Part shown: piece after piece, positions 11,937 through 22,214 of the stretch | Position numbering within the stretch: position 1 is the stretch's first letter | Layout: the number at the start of each line of letters is the position of its first letter | NCBI GenBank assembly: GCA_027405735.1 | Contig: JAPEHQ010000004.1 | Span: 1,612,001 to 1,676,000 of the forward strand | Source of the DNA: Mucor racemosus | Lineage: Eukaryota; Mucoromycota; Mucoromycetes; Mucorales; Mucoraceae | DNA: 64,000 nt | Reading direction: 5' to 3' | The notes under the pieces: generated by a model | The model's input: only the letters and a program-made list of their open reading frames with translations | What the model was told of the DNA's origin: nothing | The model's database searches: none | Position numbers and translations under genes: made by a program

Positions 11937-13202
11937 AGGCTAATGATGCGTTTGATATTACTGTAGATGGAGCCAGTCAATTTAGTTTATGGAATTTGAA
12001 TGAAATACCAAGGAACCATTTGTAAGTACTTACTGTAAGTTGGTTCTAGTAAAGCATTGAATAAATTGGCTTGGAACACAGACGGCAAAAACATGGCAAT
12101 AGATTCTAGTGATGGTCATGTTTATGTTTATGATATTGGAGAGGTAAGAGTAGAAAAAACTTAATGTAAATCACCTCTAACGCAATATTTATAAAGTAAG
12201 ACTATATTATCATCAAATAAACTACCACACAATATTAACGTGTAAAAAGATTTACAGTAATAAGCTTGAATCAAGTGTGTAAAGCATCGTAAATTCTTGA
12301 AAAAGTTCACATGTATTATAAAATCTCTTATTTTTAAGATTTACAAGGCTTATAAGCGGAATATTAATTTAGAAAATTATTTTTGTCCAGATCATCAATT
12401 TTGACATTTTTTAATTTTTTTTTCTGGTTTTGCAAATCTAGAGTTAATTATACTACCAATTATGAAAATAAAAAATATACACATATACAGAATTTAGCGC
12501 TCTATTTGCTCAATAAAAAATAACAAACATTCTTATTGCAAAATATTACATGAAAATCCTTTAACCAAAAATCCGTTTTTGGGCCAAAAGTACAAATTTT
12601 TGTTACTTAACATTTAATATTAAGTTTTTATAAAATGTATATTAGTCATGGCTACAATTTTCTCTCCTAATGTAGTATATTTAAACGTTGATTTCGGTAT
12701 CAAAATTTGATTTTTCTATTTTTGATCAAAATCATGAGTGTTGGTAAGGATCAAATGAGCCCCGAAAATGTCCGCAACAAAATCTGAATTTTCAGACCAT
12801 ACATGTTTAAGTATAAAAAAAGTCGAGAAAAAAAAACGCTTTTTTATTGAAAACTTAGATATACCATAGTATAAGAGATGTAACCGTTCAATCTTGCTAT
12901 GCTCAATTACGGCGTCGCTTTACGGGCTCACTTTTGCAATTTTTTAATGAATGTATGATATAACAGACGGTTTTTCTGGTAGAAAAATGTATGTTTCTAT
13001 GATAACAGATATTGCCTATTTCGTTTAGTTTATAGTTCATGCGCTGTAATGCTGTTTTTACATTGGCTGAAATGTGCAATTTAACAGGGTTTTAATTAGG
13101 CTAAATAATGTGAAGCGTTAAAAATCCTTTTCTACGTGTGTTGTTTATCTCTTTTTGCTCGTATTCCAAGGATATTGTTCACCGTTTGATGAGGCATATC
13201 AG
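11937..13202 (+). repeat. Left arm of copy 1 inverted repeat (paired part)
   Basis: This stretch recurs reverse-complemented at about 14183-15940 with very few differences over more than 1.2 kb. Examples are the 12165-12330 block against 15550-15715 and the 13140-13200 block against 14185-14250. The arm continues past 13202 as unpaired sequence to about 14110. Confidence 0.9.
11944..12143 (+). pseudogene. Dynein intermediate chain WD40 fragment in the left palindrome arm
   Basis: Two exon-like pieces are separated by a short GT..AG stretch. The first reads FSLWNLNEIPRNH and the second KALNKLAWNTDGKNMAIDSS followed by DGHVYVYDIGE. This matches the last WD40 blade of cytoplasmic dynein intermediate chain, where the conserved text is of the form LDLWNLNNDTE then ALNRVRWA then GRIWIYDVGE. 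It is a fragment only, with no start or upstream blades. Confidence 0.7.
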
Positions 13203-13244
13203 ACTATCACGCTTGCATTCTTTTTTTTATCTAAATATGCATGC

Positions 13245-13796
13245 TGTTTAAAAAATATACACAATGAATAACTAGAAAATAAAGTTAAAACTAGATATAT
13301 TTATTGAGCACATTGTAGGTAAAAAAGGTAATGAATCCATCTCGAGCGACATCAGGATCTAGGGTATTTATATGTTTTGGAAGCGCGGATATAGAGTTTA
13401 TAATACAGAATATATGAAAGGATGACTACATAGTCTTGAGGAACTAGTTGATTACAACATAATGATATAATAGATTGGCCAGAGCAAGTTTAGTAGGATA
13501 CGACCAAGTTAAGTATATAGGATATTCATGCTTGATTGACTTTAGACAGTGAATGTTTATAAAAATGGAATAGCTGAATTCCATTCCCAGGAACGAGTTC
13601 ATGATTGGCTCAACTTTGGGATTTCAGGCTACACCATTTCATTATAGCTTAAATGTAACATAACTAAATGAAATAAAACTGCACTACATAATTGTCACCT
13701 CATACTCATCATTCTATGCTACGAATCATGTCTAAATAACCCTTTGAGCACTTCTAATATTACTAAATGTGCCCAGTCTAGCCTATGTCCTAAACA
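13245..13796. mobile_element. Solo LTR, family TGTTTA..TAAACA
   Basis: A 552-bp insertion beginning TGTTTA and ending TAAACA, flanked by exact 5-bp duplications CATGC (13240-13244 and 13797-13801). Removing it restores the family A sequence seen near 48225 and 53010. This is the signature of a solo LTR left after recombination between LTRs. Confidence 0.85.
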
Positions 13797-14117
13797 CATG
13801 CTAACATAAGGGGCTAACGTTTTTAATATAGGTAGCAGCCGCTATATTAGAGACTAATATTCCAATTATTTAACCGCATTCTAAGATCAAATCTCATTAT
13901 TTATTACTGTATTGTTGGACGTATTTCTTGATTACCGGATCAAATCAAAGGCAATGATATTTATATCTACTCAATAAATACCTTGAACTGGATACAAACC
14001 CACGAAATGTTCCAGAAAAGCGATAAAATTTCAAACGATACAGAAACAAAAAAGAAAGAATCATCTAATATCTTGCCTAATAACCGTAGCTTTGATCGTA
14101 TTGAATGTATGGTTGTT

Positions 14118-14167
14118 GTCGAGCCCAGCTTGTATTAGTAAATTTGGCTGGCAAAACCCGGCTCGAC
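14118..14167. repeat. 50-bp palindromic-ended element, copy 1
   Basis: Runs from GTCGAGCC to GGCTCGAC, exactly 50 bp. The inside reads like AGCTTGTATTAGTAAATTTG then GCTGGCAAAACCC. Two other copies of the same length lie at 17718-17767 (inverted) and 32567-32616. The shared ACCAATG flank suggests the unit may extend a few bases further. Confidence 0.8.
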
Positions 14168-14316
14168 ACCAATGCAAATCTGATATGCCTTATCAAACGG
14201 TGAACAATATCCTTGGAATACGAACAAAAAGAGATAAACAACACACGTAGAAAAGGATTTTTAACGCTTCACATTATTTAGCCTAATTAAAACCCTGTTA
14301 AATTGCACATTTCAGC

Positions 14317-14803
14317 TAAGTATAAAAGACGAGCCGAGCCTAGGACGAGCTTGACCAAAGCTCGCCACAACGAGCCGAGCTTTGTATCACTCGAGCTCGA
14401 GCCGAGCTTTAATAAAAGCTCGTTTGACAAAGACGAGTTTTTGACTTTTTTTTAAAAAGCTCGTTTGAGAAAGACGAGCTTTTGACTTCTTTTCAAAAAG
14501 TTCAAATTTAAATAATAATTAGTAAATGCTATGACATTATTGCTTTAGATAATTGTCAATTGACATTCATAAGTTTGCTTTACTTTAGATATTTGTCACT
14601 GGAAAGGTAAAATAAAGCTCGCATTGAGATGATGAGTTTTAGTCGCTGCATAAAAAAGCTCGTTTGGGGTAAACGAGCTCTAGTCACGCGCAAAAAAAAG
14701 CTCGTCGAGGTTGAACGAGCTTTTTTGTAAGCTCGTCTAACTTTAACGAGCCTTGAGAAAAGCTCGGCTGCATAAAAAAGGCTCGGCTCGTTTAATATCA
14801 CTA
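14317..14803. mobile_element. hAT-like MITE with arrays of GAGCTCGT-type motifs
   Basis: A 487-bp insertion flanked by an exact 8-bp duplication ATTTCAGC (14309-14316 and 14804-14811). Ends are TAAGTATAAAAGACGAGCC and, on the other strand, TAGTGATATTAAACGAGCC. The uninterrupted site is visible at 13060-13085 in the other arm. The interior is dominated by repeated ACGAGCTT/AAGCTCGT words in both orientations. The 8-bp duplication and TAGTG-type ends are typical of hAT elements. It has no coding capacity, so it is non-autonomous. Confidence 0.85.
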
Positions 14804-15734
14804 ATTTCAGCCAATGTAAAAACAGCATTACAGCGCATGAACTATAAACTAAACGAAATAGGCAATATCTGTTATCATAGAAACATACATTTTTCTACCA
14901 GAAAAACCGTCTGTTATATCATACATTCATTAAAAAATTGCAAAAGTGAGCCCGTAAAGCGACGCCGTAATTGAGCATAGCAAGATTGAACGGTTACATC
15001 TCTTATACTATGGTATATCTAAGTTTTCAATAAAAAAGCGTTTTTTTTTCTCGACTTTTTTTATACTTAAACATGTATGGTCTGAAAATTCAGATTTTGT
15101 TGCGGACATTTTCGGGGCTCATTTGATCCTTACCAACACTCATGATTTTGATCAAAAAATAGAAAAATCAAATTTTGATACCGAAATCAACGTTTAAATA
15201 TACTACATTAGGAGAGAAAATTGTAGCCATGACTAATATACATTTTATAAAAGCTTAATATTAAATGTTAAGTAACAAAAATTTGTACTTTTGGCCCAAA
15301 AACGGATTTTTGGTTAAAGGATTTTCATGTAATATTTTGCAATAAGAATGTTTGTTATTTTTTATTGAGCAAATAGAGCGCTAAATTCTGTATATGTGTA
15401 TATTTTTTATTTTCATAATTGGTAGTATAATTAACTCTAGATTTGCAAAACCAGAAAAAAAAATTAAAAAATGTCAAAATTGATGATCTGGACAAAAATA
15501 ATTTTCTAAATTAATATTCCGCTTATAAGCCTTGTAAATCTTAAAAATAAGAGATTTTATAATACATGTGAACTTTTTCAAGAATTTACGATGCTTTACA
15601 CACTTGATTCAAGCTTATTACTGTAAATCTTTTTACACGTTAATATTGTGTGGTAGTTTATTTGATGATAATATAGTCTTACTTTATAAATATTGCGTTA
15701 GAGGTGATTTACATTAAGTTTTTTCTACTCTTAC

Positions 15735-15936
15735 CTCTCCAATATCATAAACATAAACATGACCATCACTAGAATCTATTGCCATGTTTTTGCCGTCTGT
15801 GTTCCAAGCCAATTTATTCAATGCTTTACTAGAACCAACTTACAGTAAGTACTTACAAATGGTTCCTTGGTATTTCATTCAAATTCCATAAACTAAATTG
15901 ACTGGCTCCATCTACAGTAATATCAAACGCATCATC
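15735..15936 (-). pseudogene. Dynein intermediate chain WD40 fragment in the right palindrome arm
   Basis: Inverted partner of the piece at 11944-12143, with the same two exon-like parts and the same short intron. A second coding-like minus-strand block follows in the outer flank (about 16100-16200, reading KLPHFDGQKLQDQDFVFASE); I do not recognise it as dynein. Confidence 0.7.
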
Positions 15937-17717
15937 AGCTCGCCTTTGATAATGTCAATTTAAACTTAAAAGTATACCACTGTCATTGTTATATAATAAT
16001 AAGCTATGAAAAGCTTGATTTTAAATAATACAGCAATTAAATAAAAAAACAAGATGATACTAATACCATACGGTGAGTATTTAACATCGAAGTAAGCTCC
16101 ATTACGTATGCTTTAAAACCTTTTAAAAATTCTGATGCAAACACAAAATCTTGGTCCTGTAATTTCTGTCCATCAAAATGTGGCAATTTCCACTACACAA
16201 TGAATGTACCTTTTATCAACCTTGACCTCGATGAACATTGTTGAGTACCAGCTTTTTACCAGCTTTATTTTCTCCAATTCATTAATATTCATTAATATTC
16301 AGTCATATTGAAAGATGATTTGTAGCATTGCCAAAAAAAAACAAATAAATATTTCAAGAGTCTTCTGCATATTATTTTATGCAATTTAGTAGAGATAATT
16401 GCTTTTTGAACCTATTGGTGTTTATAAGAATAATTAATAGTACTTTTATTCAAAAGTAAGCTTTGCTTTATACATTTGCATTCACCCATTCAATAAACGA
16501 TATTGTATTTATTATCCGTTGTTATATAAGTCAACCAACTTTATCTTGATTCGATACATTTAACAATTAAATGCCTAAATTACACTCGAACCACCAGGTA
16601 TTGCCACAAAAAAATCTCGTACAGATCGACGAAGTATCACCACGATTTGGACCGTTTTTTTTTGTGTTCATAGATCTGAGTTCTGTCACACCACATTCAT
16701 AGATCTCTGCATAAACCATATCTCTATCTGTTTAATTTAACTGAAATACATTGAACGCCAACATTGCATTTGATAAAACGCCTTACTTTATTGCGAGTCA
16801 ACACAACTAATTTGATGCTAGTGTAGTATCAGTAGTCGAATCAGATACATTTGAGATTAGACGACCCCTTTTAATAGTTTTGCATACTACCATCATGAGC
16901 CAATAATGGACTGTTATTATTATAGATACGCCAATCAAGGATGGCGAGTTATTAACTCTAATGGACGAACGAGTCGATTAGAAGTAAAAACGAAATATTA
17001 AAATCAAATATAGCAATTGAATGTGCAAGAGATGATAAACCATATAAATTGGCATAATTGAATTGTTTCAAGCGTTTTGAACTAAATACGCCTGTATCTC
17101 CTCGTCAATAAAGAAGGCAATCATGTCGAACCAGGGTAACTCGCATCTGCTTGAAATCATTCAAATTATCTTCGTTATTAATTATATTATGATTGATACA
17201 CTTTAGGAAATCAACTAAAAAACCTTAATCTCATTGCTCTGCTCATATGGACTGCCGGATCTGCATAAAATGTTTTATTTTGCCCATCTGTGTAGATCAT
17301 TATGTCCATGGGTAGTGTAGTAGTTTGATCGTAGTGATACAAAATAGTTCAAACAAATTTACGTTTGCATTTCCTTATTTTCAAAGCAACTCGTTATTGC
17401 AGAACCTTTTGTAATTTTGCGGATAAACTCTAGAAGCACATATCATTGCAAGGGAAGCTCATTAATCTGGATCCATATTCAGCGAGACCTGGTGAGATTG
17501 CTGATCTTAGTAGGTGTAAAAAGAGCAGGTAACCAACTTGTTGTGCAAACTTACTGAATGCATAATGGCCCCTGAATGCTAATATCTGAATCCTTATAGA
17601 ATTACCTATTTAGGATGGAAGCTTATACTTGGACTATCATCCATACATATAGTATTTTTAATTGTTTGTAACAAATGTGTGCAGTAAGAAGCTAATATAA
17701 TAGGTACTAGCATTGGT

Positions 17718-17767
17718 GTCGAGCCGGGTTTTACCAGCCAAATCTACTAGTATAACCTGGGATTGAC
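17718..17767. repeat. 50-bp palindromic-ended element, copy 2 (inverted)
   Basis: Reads GTCGAGCCGGGTTTTACCAG at its left end and ends GGATTGAC, a decayed form of GGCTCGAC. Length is again 50 bp. It lies inside family B copy 1. Confidence 0.75.
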
Positions 17768-18647
17768 AGCATCTCTAATAGATACTGATTTATCAGAATA
17801 TGTGAATGTCAAATAAAACTAGAAATTTAATCCAGTAAAGAAGAAACATCCTTTATTAAAAGGAAATAAAGAGCGTTTATATATTAATTGCGTTGAGGGT
17901 GATGATGATGTGATAAGGATTATACTGTAAGTGTTATCTATTATACTAATGTAGCATGATGCTGTAGTATCATGCTGTAATATCATGCTAAAACCGTGCT
18001 CCATTGATGTTTAATTGACTTGAATTTTGGTTCCTGAACTATTGTTTTACTTTTGGATTTCACATCCGGTTAAGAATGATACATCAGGTACACTTTAGGA
18101 ATGATTTTCTCAATGCACAGTAGGTTGTGGAAGTTTCCCTTTAAGATCGACGTGTCAAAGGTGTACAACTACACTGCTACTGTATGTGAAGTTGGAGGTT
18201 ACTAGGAACAAAATTCGCCGAGATAGGGTTTTTGTTGTCAGTTTTTTAAGGTTGTAGAAAATAGGTTTCAGATTATTTTCAAATGGATTTCGAATGCTTT
18301 CGCCCAACATTAAGTCTAATTACGTGAAATATTCAACGAATATGTACCTTCCCTCTATGCGCCATTGATACCTGTCCGAAAATAAAAGTATTAATACTAG
18401 AATATAAATGCACTGGTCAAATCATTAACCAAAATTGACGTAAAATCAATTATAATATATTGAGAATCTAAAACAAAGTATTAATTTTTTGTATTTACAA
18501 CATAGATCCACCTGGAAACTACTCGGCATTTTTTGTTTCAGCGATAAATATTGATTTTTCGTTGAAATAATCAAAATAATAGTTTGTATAACAGCTTACA
18601 GCCTATGGATTCTGAGCTTCAAAATCGATTCATTAAAATGATCAGAA

Positions 18648-19176
18648 TGTTGTATTTCACCTACTAGTATCATACATTATCACCTTCTACAGTATCAATA
18701 CATCTTACAATCTATTGACTACGACATGTATTGAAGTGCAAGTCTTGATATCGGATATAAGAAACTCCTAGCGTACCAAGTTTAATCCAGTAATTACCAA
18801 GAACGCTTGGACCTCAATTATGACACCACATTATTTCATCCCAGCAGTTAACCAATCAAGTAGTTATCAAATCAACATCCAAGCATATTTAACGCAGCAT
18901 TGAAACAACACAACTCACAAGCTCTGCAAGAACGGTTAAATTATGATTGATCCATTTCAATCCATAGATTACTATCAAACAGATCCAATAGTTCAATAGT
19001 GCCTTAAATTACATCTCAGGATCTCAATGTCTAATCAATATAAAAGGCCATACTTTTACATCTAAATAAACGATATCTTGTTTTTATTATACAGTTGAAG
19101 AACTGATTAATTACTCATTCTTTTATAATTGTATTCTTTTTTAAGTAATATTTATCAATCCTGAAAATATACGACA
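18648..19176 (+). mobile_element. Solo LTR, family TGTTGTAT..ATACGACA, with TSD
   Basis: A 529-bp element with TG..CA ends and matching inverted tips (TGTTGTAT/ATACGACA), flanked by exact 5-bp duplications CAGAA (18643-18647 and 19177-19181). A TATAAAAGG-type box near 19040 gives its orientation as plus. It is inserted in family B; the empty site is seen at 58270-58290. Confidence 0.9.
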
Positions 19177-19361
19177 CAGAAAACGATGAAAAAAACAAGA
19201 TTACTTAATAGTTCATGAACTGCCAAGTAAGATAAAATAGTGTATTAAATGGTTTTTGTACAGTTTTGAATTCTGCACTCACCTAAATAAAATTTAGACT
19301 AATGTTTCACATTAAATTTTGTGTAAAATGCAATTGAAAATATGGAGGCTTTTTGAAGATA

Positions 19362-20998
19362 CAGTGAGTCGCAAAACCCTTTCAATGATTTGGAAATTTG
19401 AATGAAAATAACCATAACTTTCTCAGTTTCAATCGGAGATACACTAAATTTCTATTTTAAATAATTCAAATGTTTTTAAATTATTTTCAAAAAGTCCGAT
19501 TTAATTAATTAAAGTTCCGCAAAAACTATGCAAGTTTAAAAAAAGGTACATCATTGAAAGGGTTTTGCACGCATTATTAAAAAAAAATTGAAGCTTATTT
19601 AAATGCAGTCAATAATCAATACCATAACCTTTTGCTTTAATACAAGCTTTTACACGATGAGGCATACTCGAAATAACTTTTTGATATTCCCCAACTGTTA
19701 CGTTGTCATACCAAATCTCTTGAGTTCTGTCCCAAATATCATTCATCCCTTTTGGCGATGTATCGTATTCGTTTAGGCGGATTTTCAATAACCTCCACAT
19801 ATTTTCAATGGGATTAAGGTCTGGAAATTGCGCTGGCCATGACATTACTTCATATTTTTTTGTTTTGAAGTCTTCTTTCATTAAATTAGAGGTGTGCTTA
19901 GAATCGTTGTCTTGTTGAAGGATAACCTAAATACGACGCAACTTCAATTTTTGACACATATCGTCAATGGATTTTTCCAAATCATCATCAATAATAGTTC
20001 TGTATAGGTTGGACTTCATATTACCTTCGACCTTGGACAACCAAACGACACCAGACCAAGAAATAGAGCTCCAAATCATGATTCGACCATCTCCATTTTT
20101 TCTTGTTTTTTGGTATGCTTAGGTTTTATCTCCTCGCTGTCTCTTTTCCAGCACCAAATTCGATAATCCGAGTTAAAACAATTAATTCTAGCCTCATCAG
20201 TAGATATAACACGCTTTCAGTCATCCAAATTCCAATCAATTCTGTTTTTACATCAGCGGAGGCGATCCTTTGCATTTTCATCACTAATTTCTGGCTTTTT
20301 TATCTTAGGTGATGCGCCTAACACATTATCCCGAAGAGCCCTAGTACAATATTCGCACTGCCATTAACGTGTACATTACGATGAAGCTCTTTTTTGGCTT
20401 GTACCGCATTATCCAAGCCACCTTTGGTAATTTTATGGACACAATATCTCATATCCGCAGTAGTCAGCTTAGATGGTCGGCCTCTTTTAGGTTTTTCTCG
20501 GTCAGGACAGGCCTTTTTTCTAATACGACATACTGTGGCTTGACTAACAGCTACATGACGAGCAATTTCCGATACGGTATGGCCTGAATTTAACAGAGAG
20601 ATAACGTCATTACGTTTGGCATCCGATACAGTTTTCATCTTGATGATTTTGCTTGAAACTACTAGTAAAAAAGGCAGGGTAAAAGTTGAAAAACATCTCA
20701 TATATTTTCCACATATTTCTCTGTTTTATAAGATATCCAGCGTTAATGTACAAGTTAGGGGTTACAAAATTGTAATTTTAAGCCTGTGCGTGCAAAACCC
20801 TTTCAATGATGTACCTTTTTTTAAACTTGCATAGTTTTTGCGGAACTTTAATTAATTAGATCGGACTTTTTGAAAATAATTTAAAAACGTTTGAATTACT
20901 TAAAATAGAAATTTAGTGTATCTCCGATTGAAACTGAGAAAGTTATGATTATTTTCATTCAAATTCCCAAATCATTGAAAGGGTTTTGCGACTCACTG
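19362..20998 (-). mobile_element. Tc1/mariner-like DNA transposon with ~210-bp terminal inverted repeats
   Basis: A 1,637-bp element flanked by TA (19360-19361 and 20999-21000), beginning CAGTGAGTCGCAAAACCC and ending with its reverse complement. Terminal inverted repeats are 19362-19572 and 20787-20998. The empty site GATACACATCAC is intact in family B copy 4 near 58455. The transposase inside is broken, so this copy cannot move by itself. Confidence 0.93.
19609..20638 (-). pseudogene. Tc1-type DD34E transposase, inactivated
   Basis: The start is MKTVSDAKRNDVISLL at 20638, followed by a helix-turn-helix (EIARHVAVSQATVCRIRKKA) and a GRPSKLT hook. The catalytic segments can be followed: STDEARINC, LQQDNDSKHTS, and PDLNPIENMW with 34 residues between the second Asp and the Glu. 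The frame is broken by at least two frameshifts (near 20340 and near 20110) and by stops at positions expected to be Trp or Gln, which look like G-to-A and C-to-T changes. The C-terminal 90 residues remain open from 19881 to 19609. I describe it as a relic and do not restore it. Confidence 0.9.
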
Positions 20999-21670
20999 TA
21001 CACATCACTTTTTATAAACATGATTCAAAAACAAATAATGGAAATAATGTGCAGCACAATTATCTATTGATCGAGGCATTACTGAGCCTTCTAGCTGCAT
21101 TTTTCGTAGAGAAAACGAGATTTTTGTCAATTTTTTTTCAAATTCAGAATTTGGGATGAGGGTATACAAGGGGAAAATGGAAGCTAGAAATGAGGGTATC
21201 TTTTTGTATACATTTTTGCGGATATCTCCACGAAAAATTAATATTTTGAAAAAAACTAAATTGCATCCGAGAGAGCTCAACAAGCGTAATGACATGAATG
21301 TGAAAAAAATGTTGTTTGATTTAATCCATATATTGAAACCTACTACAGAAATGCCAAAAAACGAAAAAAAAATAAAAATGCTCAGAATGATTTCATACTA
21401 AAATATGTTATAAAGCACTTCAAAACAAGTAAGTTTTATTATTAAAAGTTGTTAGTATAACTTAATTGTTTGTAGAGATATGAAGCCTCAAAGTTTATAA
21501 TTTTAACAGTGAAATACGCGTAAAAATCCGAAACATTAGTACAAAAAAATTTATATCACCTGCAAAAAATAGGATATTTTCGGATACTTGTTTTTAGATT
21601 AAAGTTGATGATTTCAGGTACATTGGCATATAATTGTTTTTTGGTGTAATGTAATGAAAAAAAAAAAGTA

Positions 21671-22214
21671 GAGTACCCTATAACCAATTTTCAGTTTTTT
21701 TTCAGTTTATTCGACAACAAGTCTTGATATTGAAAAACAAGGAATAAAGGGACAATATTATGTATCGTTTGGTATTTTAGGTAGAGTTTATGGTGTTGTC
21801 GTTTCAGAAAAAATTCAAAAATACTTATGGGATTATTCAATGAGACTATTAAAAGAGAAAAGTTCCTGATTACAATGGAGATTTCATTGAACATGTTTTC
21901 TCGACGGGTGGTTTACCCATTTTCACAAATTAAATTATAAATAAAAAATATTATTAGACATAAACAATAATAGGCAGCATTAAAATTGTATTTTTTTTAT
22001 ATGTCCGTAATTAAGAAGATAAAAACAATTCTTTTAGTATATAGCGATCAAATTTTGAGCGATTCTCTAATTTTCCGAGAGCGACCAATTAAAAAAAATG
22101 GGGCATATGAAGATAGTATGTGATAAGTTTATTTACATGATACATATATATATGATAAAGATAGCTTAAATTATAGTAGAGATATATAATAAATATTAAG
22201 ATGATTATATAGAT
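21671..22214. other. Gene-free stretch between transposon nest and ATG11-like gene
   Basis: AT-rich sequence with no supported frame; it likely contains the 3' UTR of the minus-strand gene that ends at 22215. Confidence 0.45.

Larger units (their letters stand above)
14177..15940 (-). repeat. Right arm of copy 1 inverted repeat
   Basis: Reverse complement of 11937-13202, interrupted by the MITE at 14317-14803. Beyond 15940 the sequence continues into family A outer flank with no left-side counterpart. Confidence 0.9.
11430..17345. mobile_element. Family A repeat, copy 1: long palindrome with captured dynein gene piece
   Basis: The copy consists of a direct inner fragment (11430-11936), a left arm (11937-about 14110), a right arm in inverted orientation (about 14177-15940) and an outer flank (15940-17345). 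The inner fragment matches 54120-54610 and 47780-47935. The right arm and outer flank match 47780-51995 collinearly. Arms are interrupted by a solo LTR (13245-13796), a 50-bp palindrome element (14118-14167) and a MITE (14317-14803). No transposase or terminal repeat with target duplication was recognised, so the superfamily is unknown. Several minus-strand stretches in the outer flank look coding but decayed, for example around 16080-16290. Confidence 0.75.
17400..21670 (-). repeat. Family B repeat, copy 1 (inverted), with nested insertions
   Basis: Matches 31275-33270 in reverse complement along its whole length, for example 18061-18330 against 32740-32960 and 21005-21600 against 31560-32140. 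It is split by a 50-bp element, a solo LTR and a Tc1-like element, each of which can be cleanly removed to restore family B. It carries the plus-strand copy of a small conserved frame (21156-21401). The element class is unknown. Confidence 0.8.

Noticed and set aside
11944..12143. A functional dynein intermediate chain gene
   Set aside because: Only the last WD40 part is present, inside repeated sequence in several copies, with no start or preceding exons.
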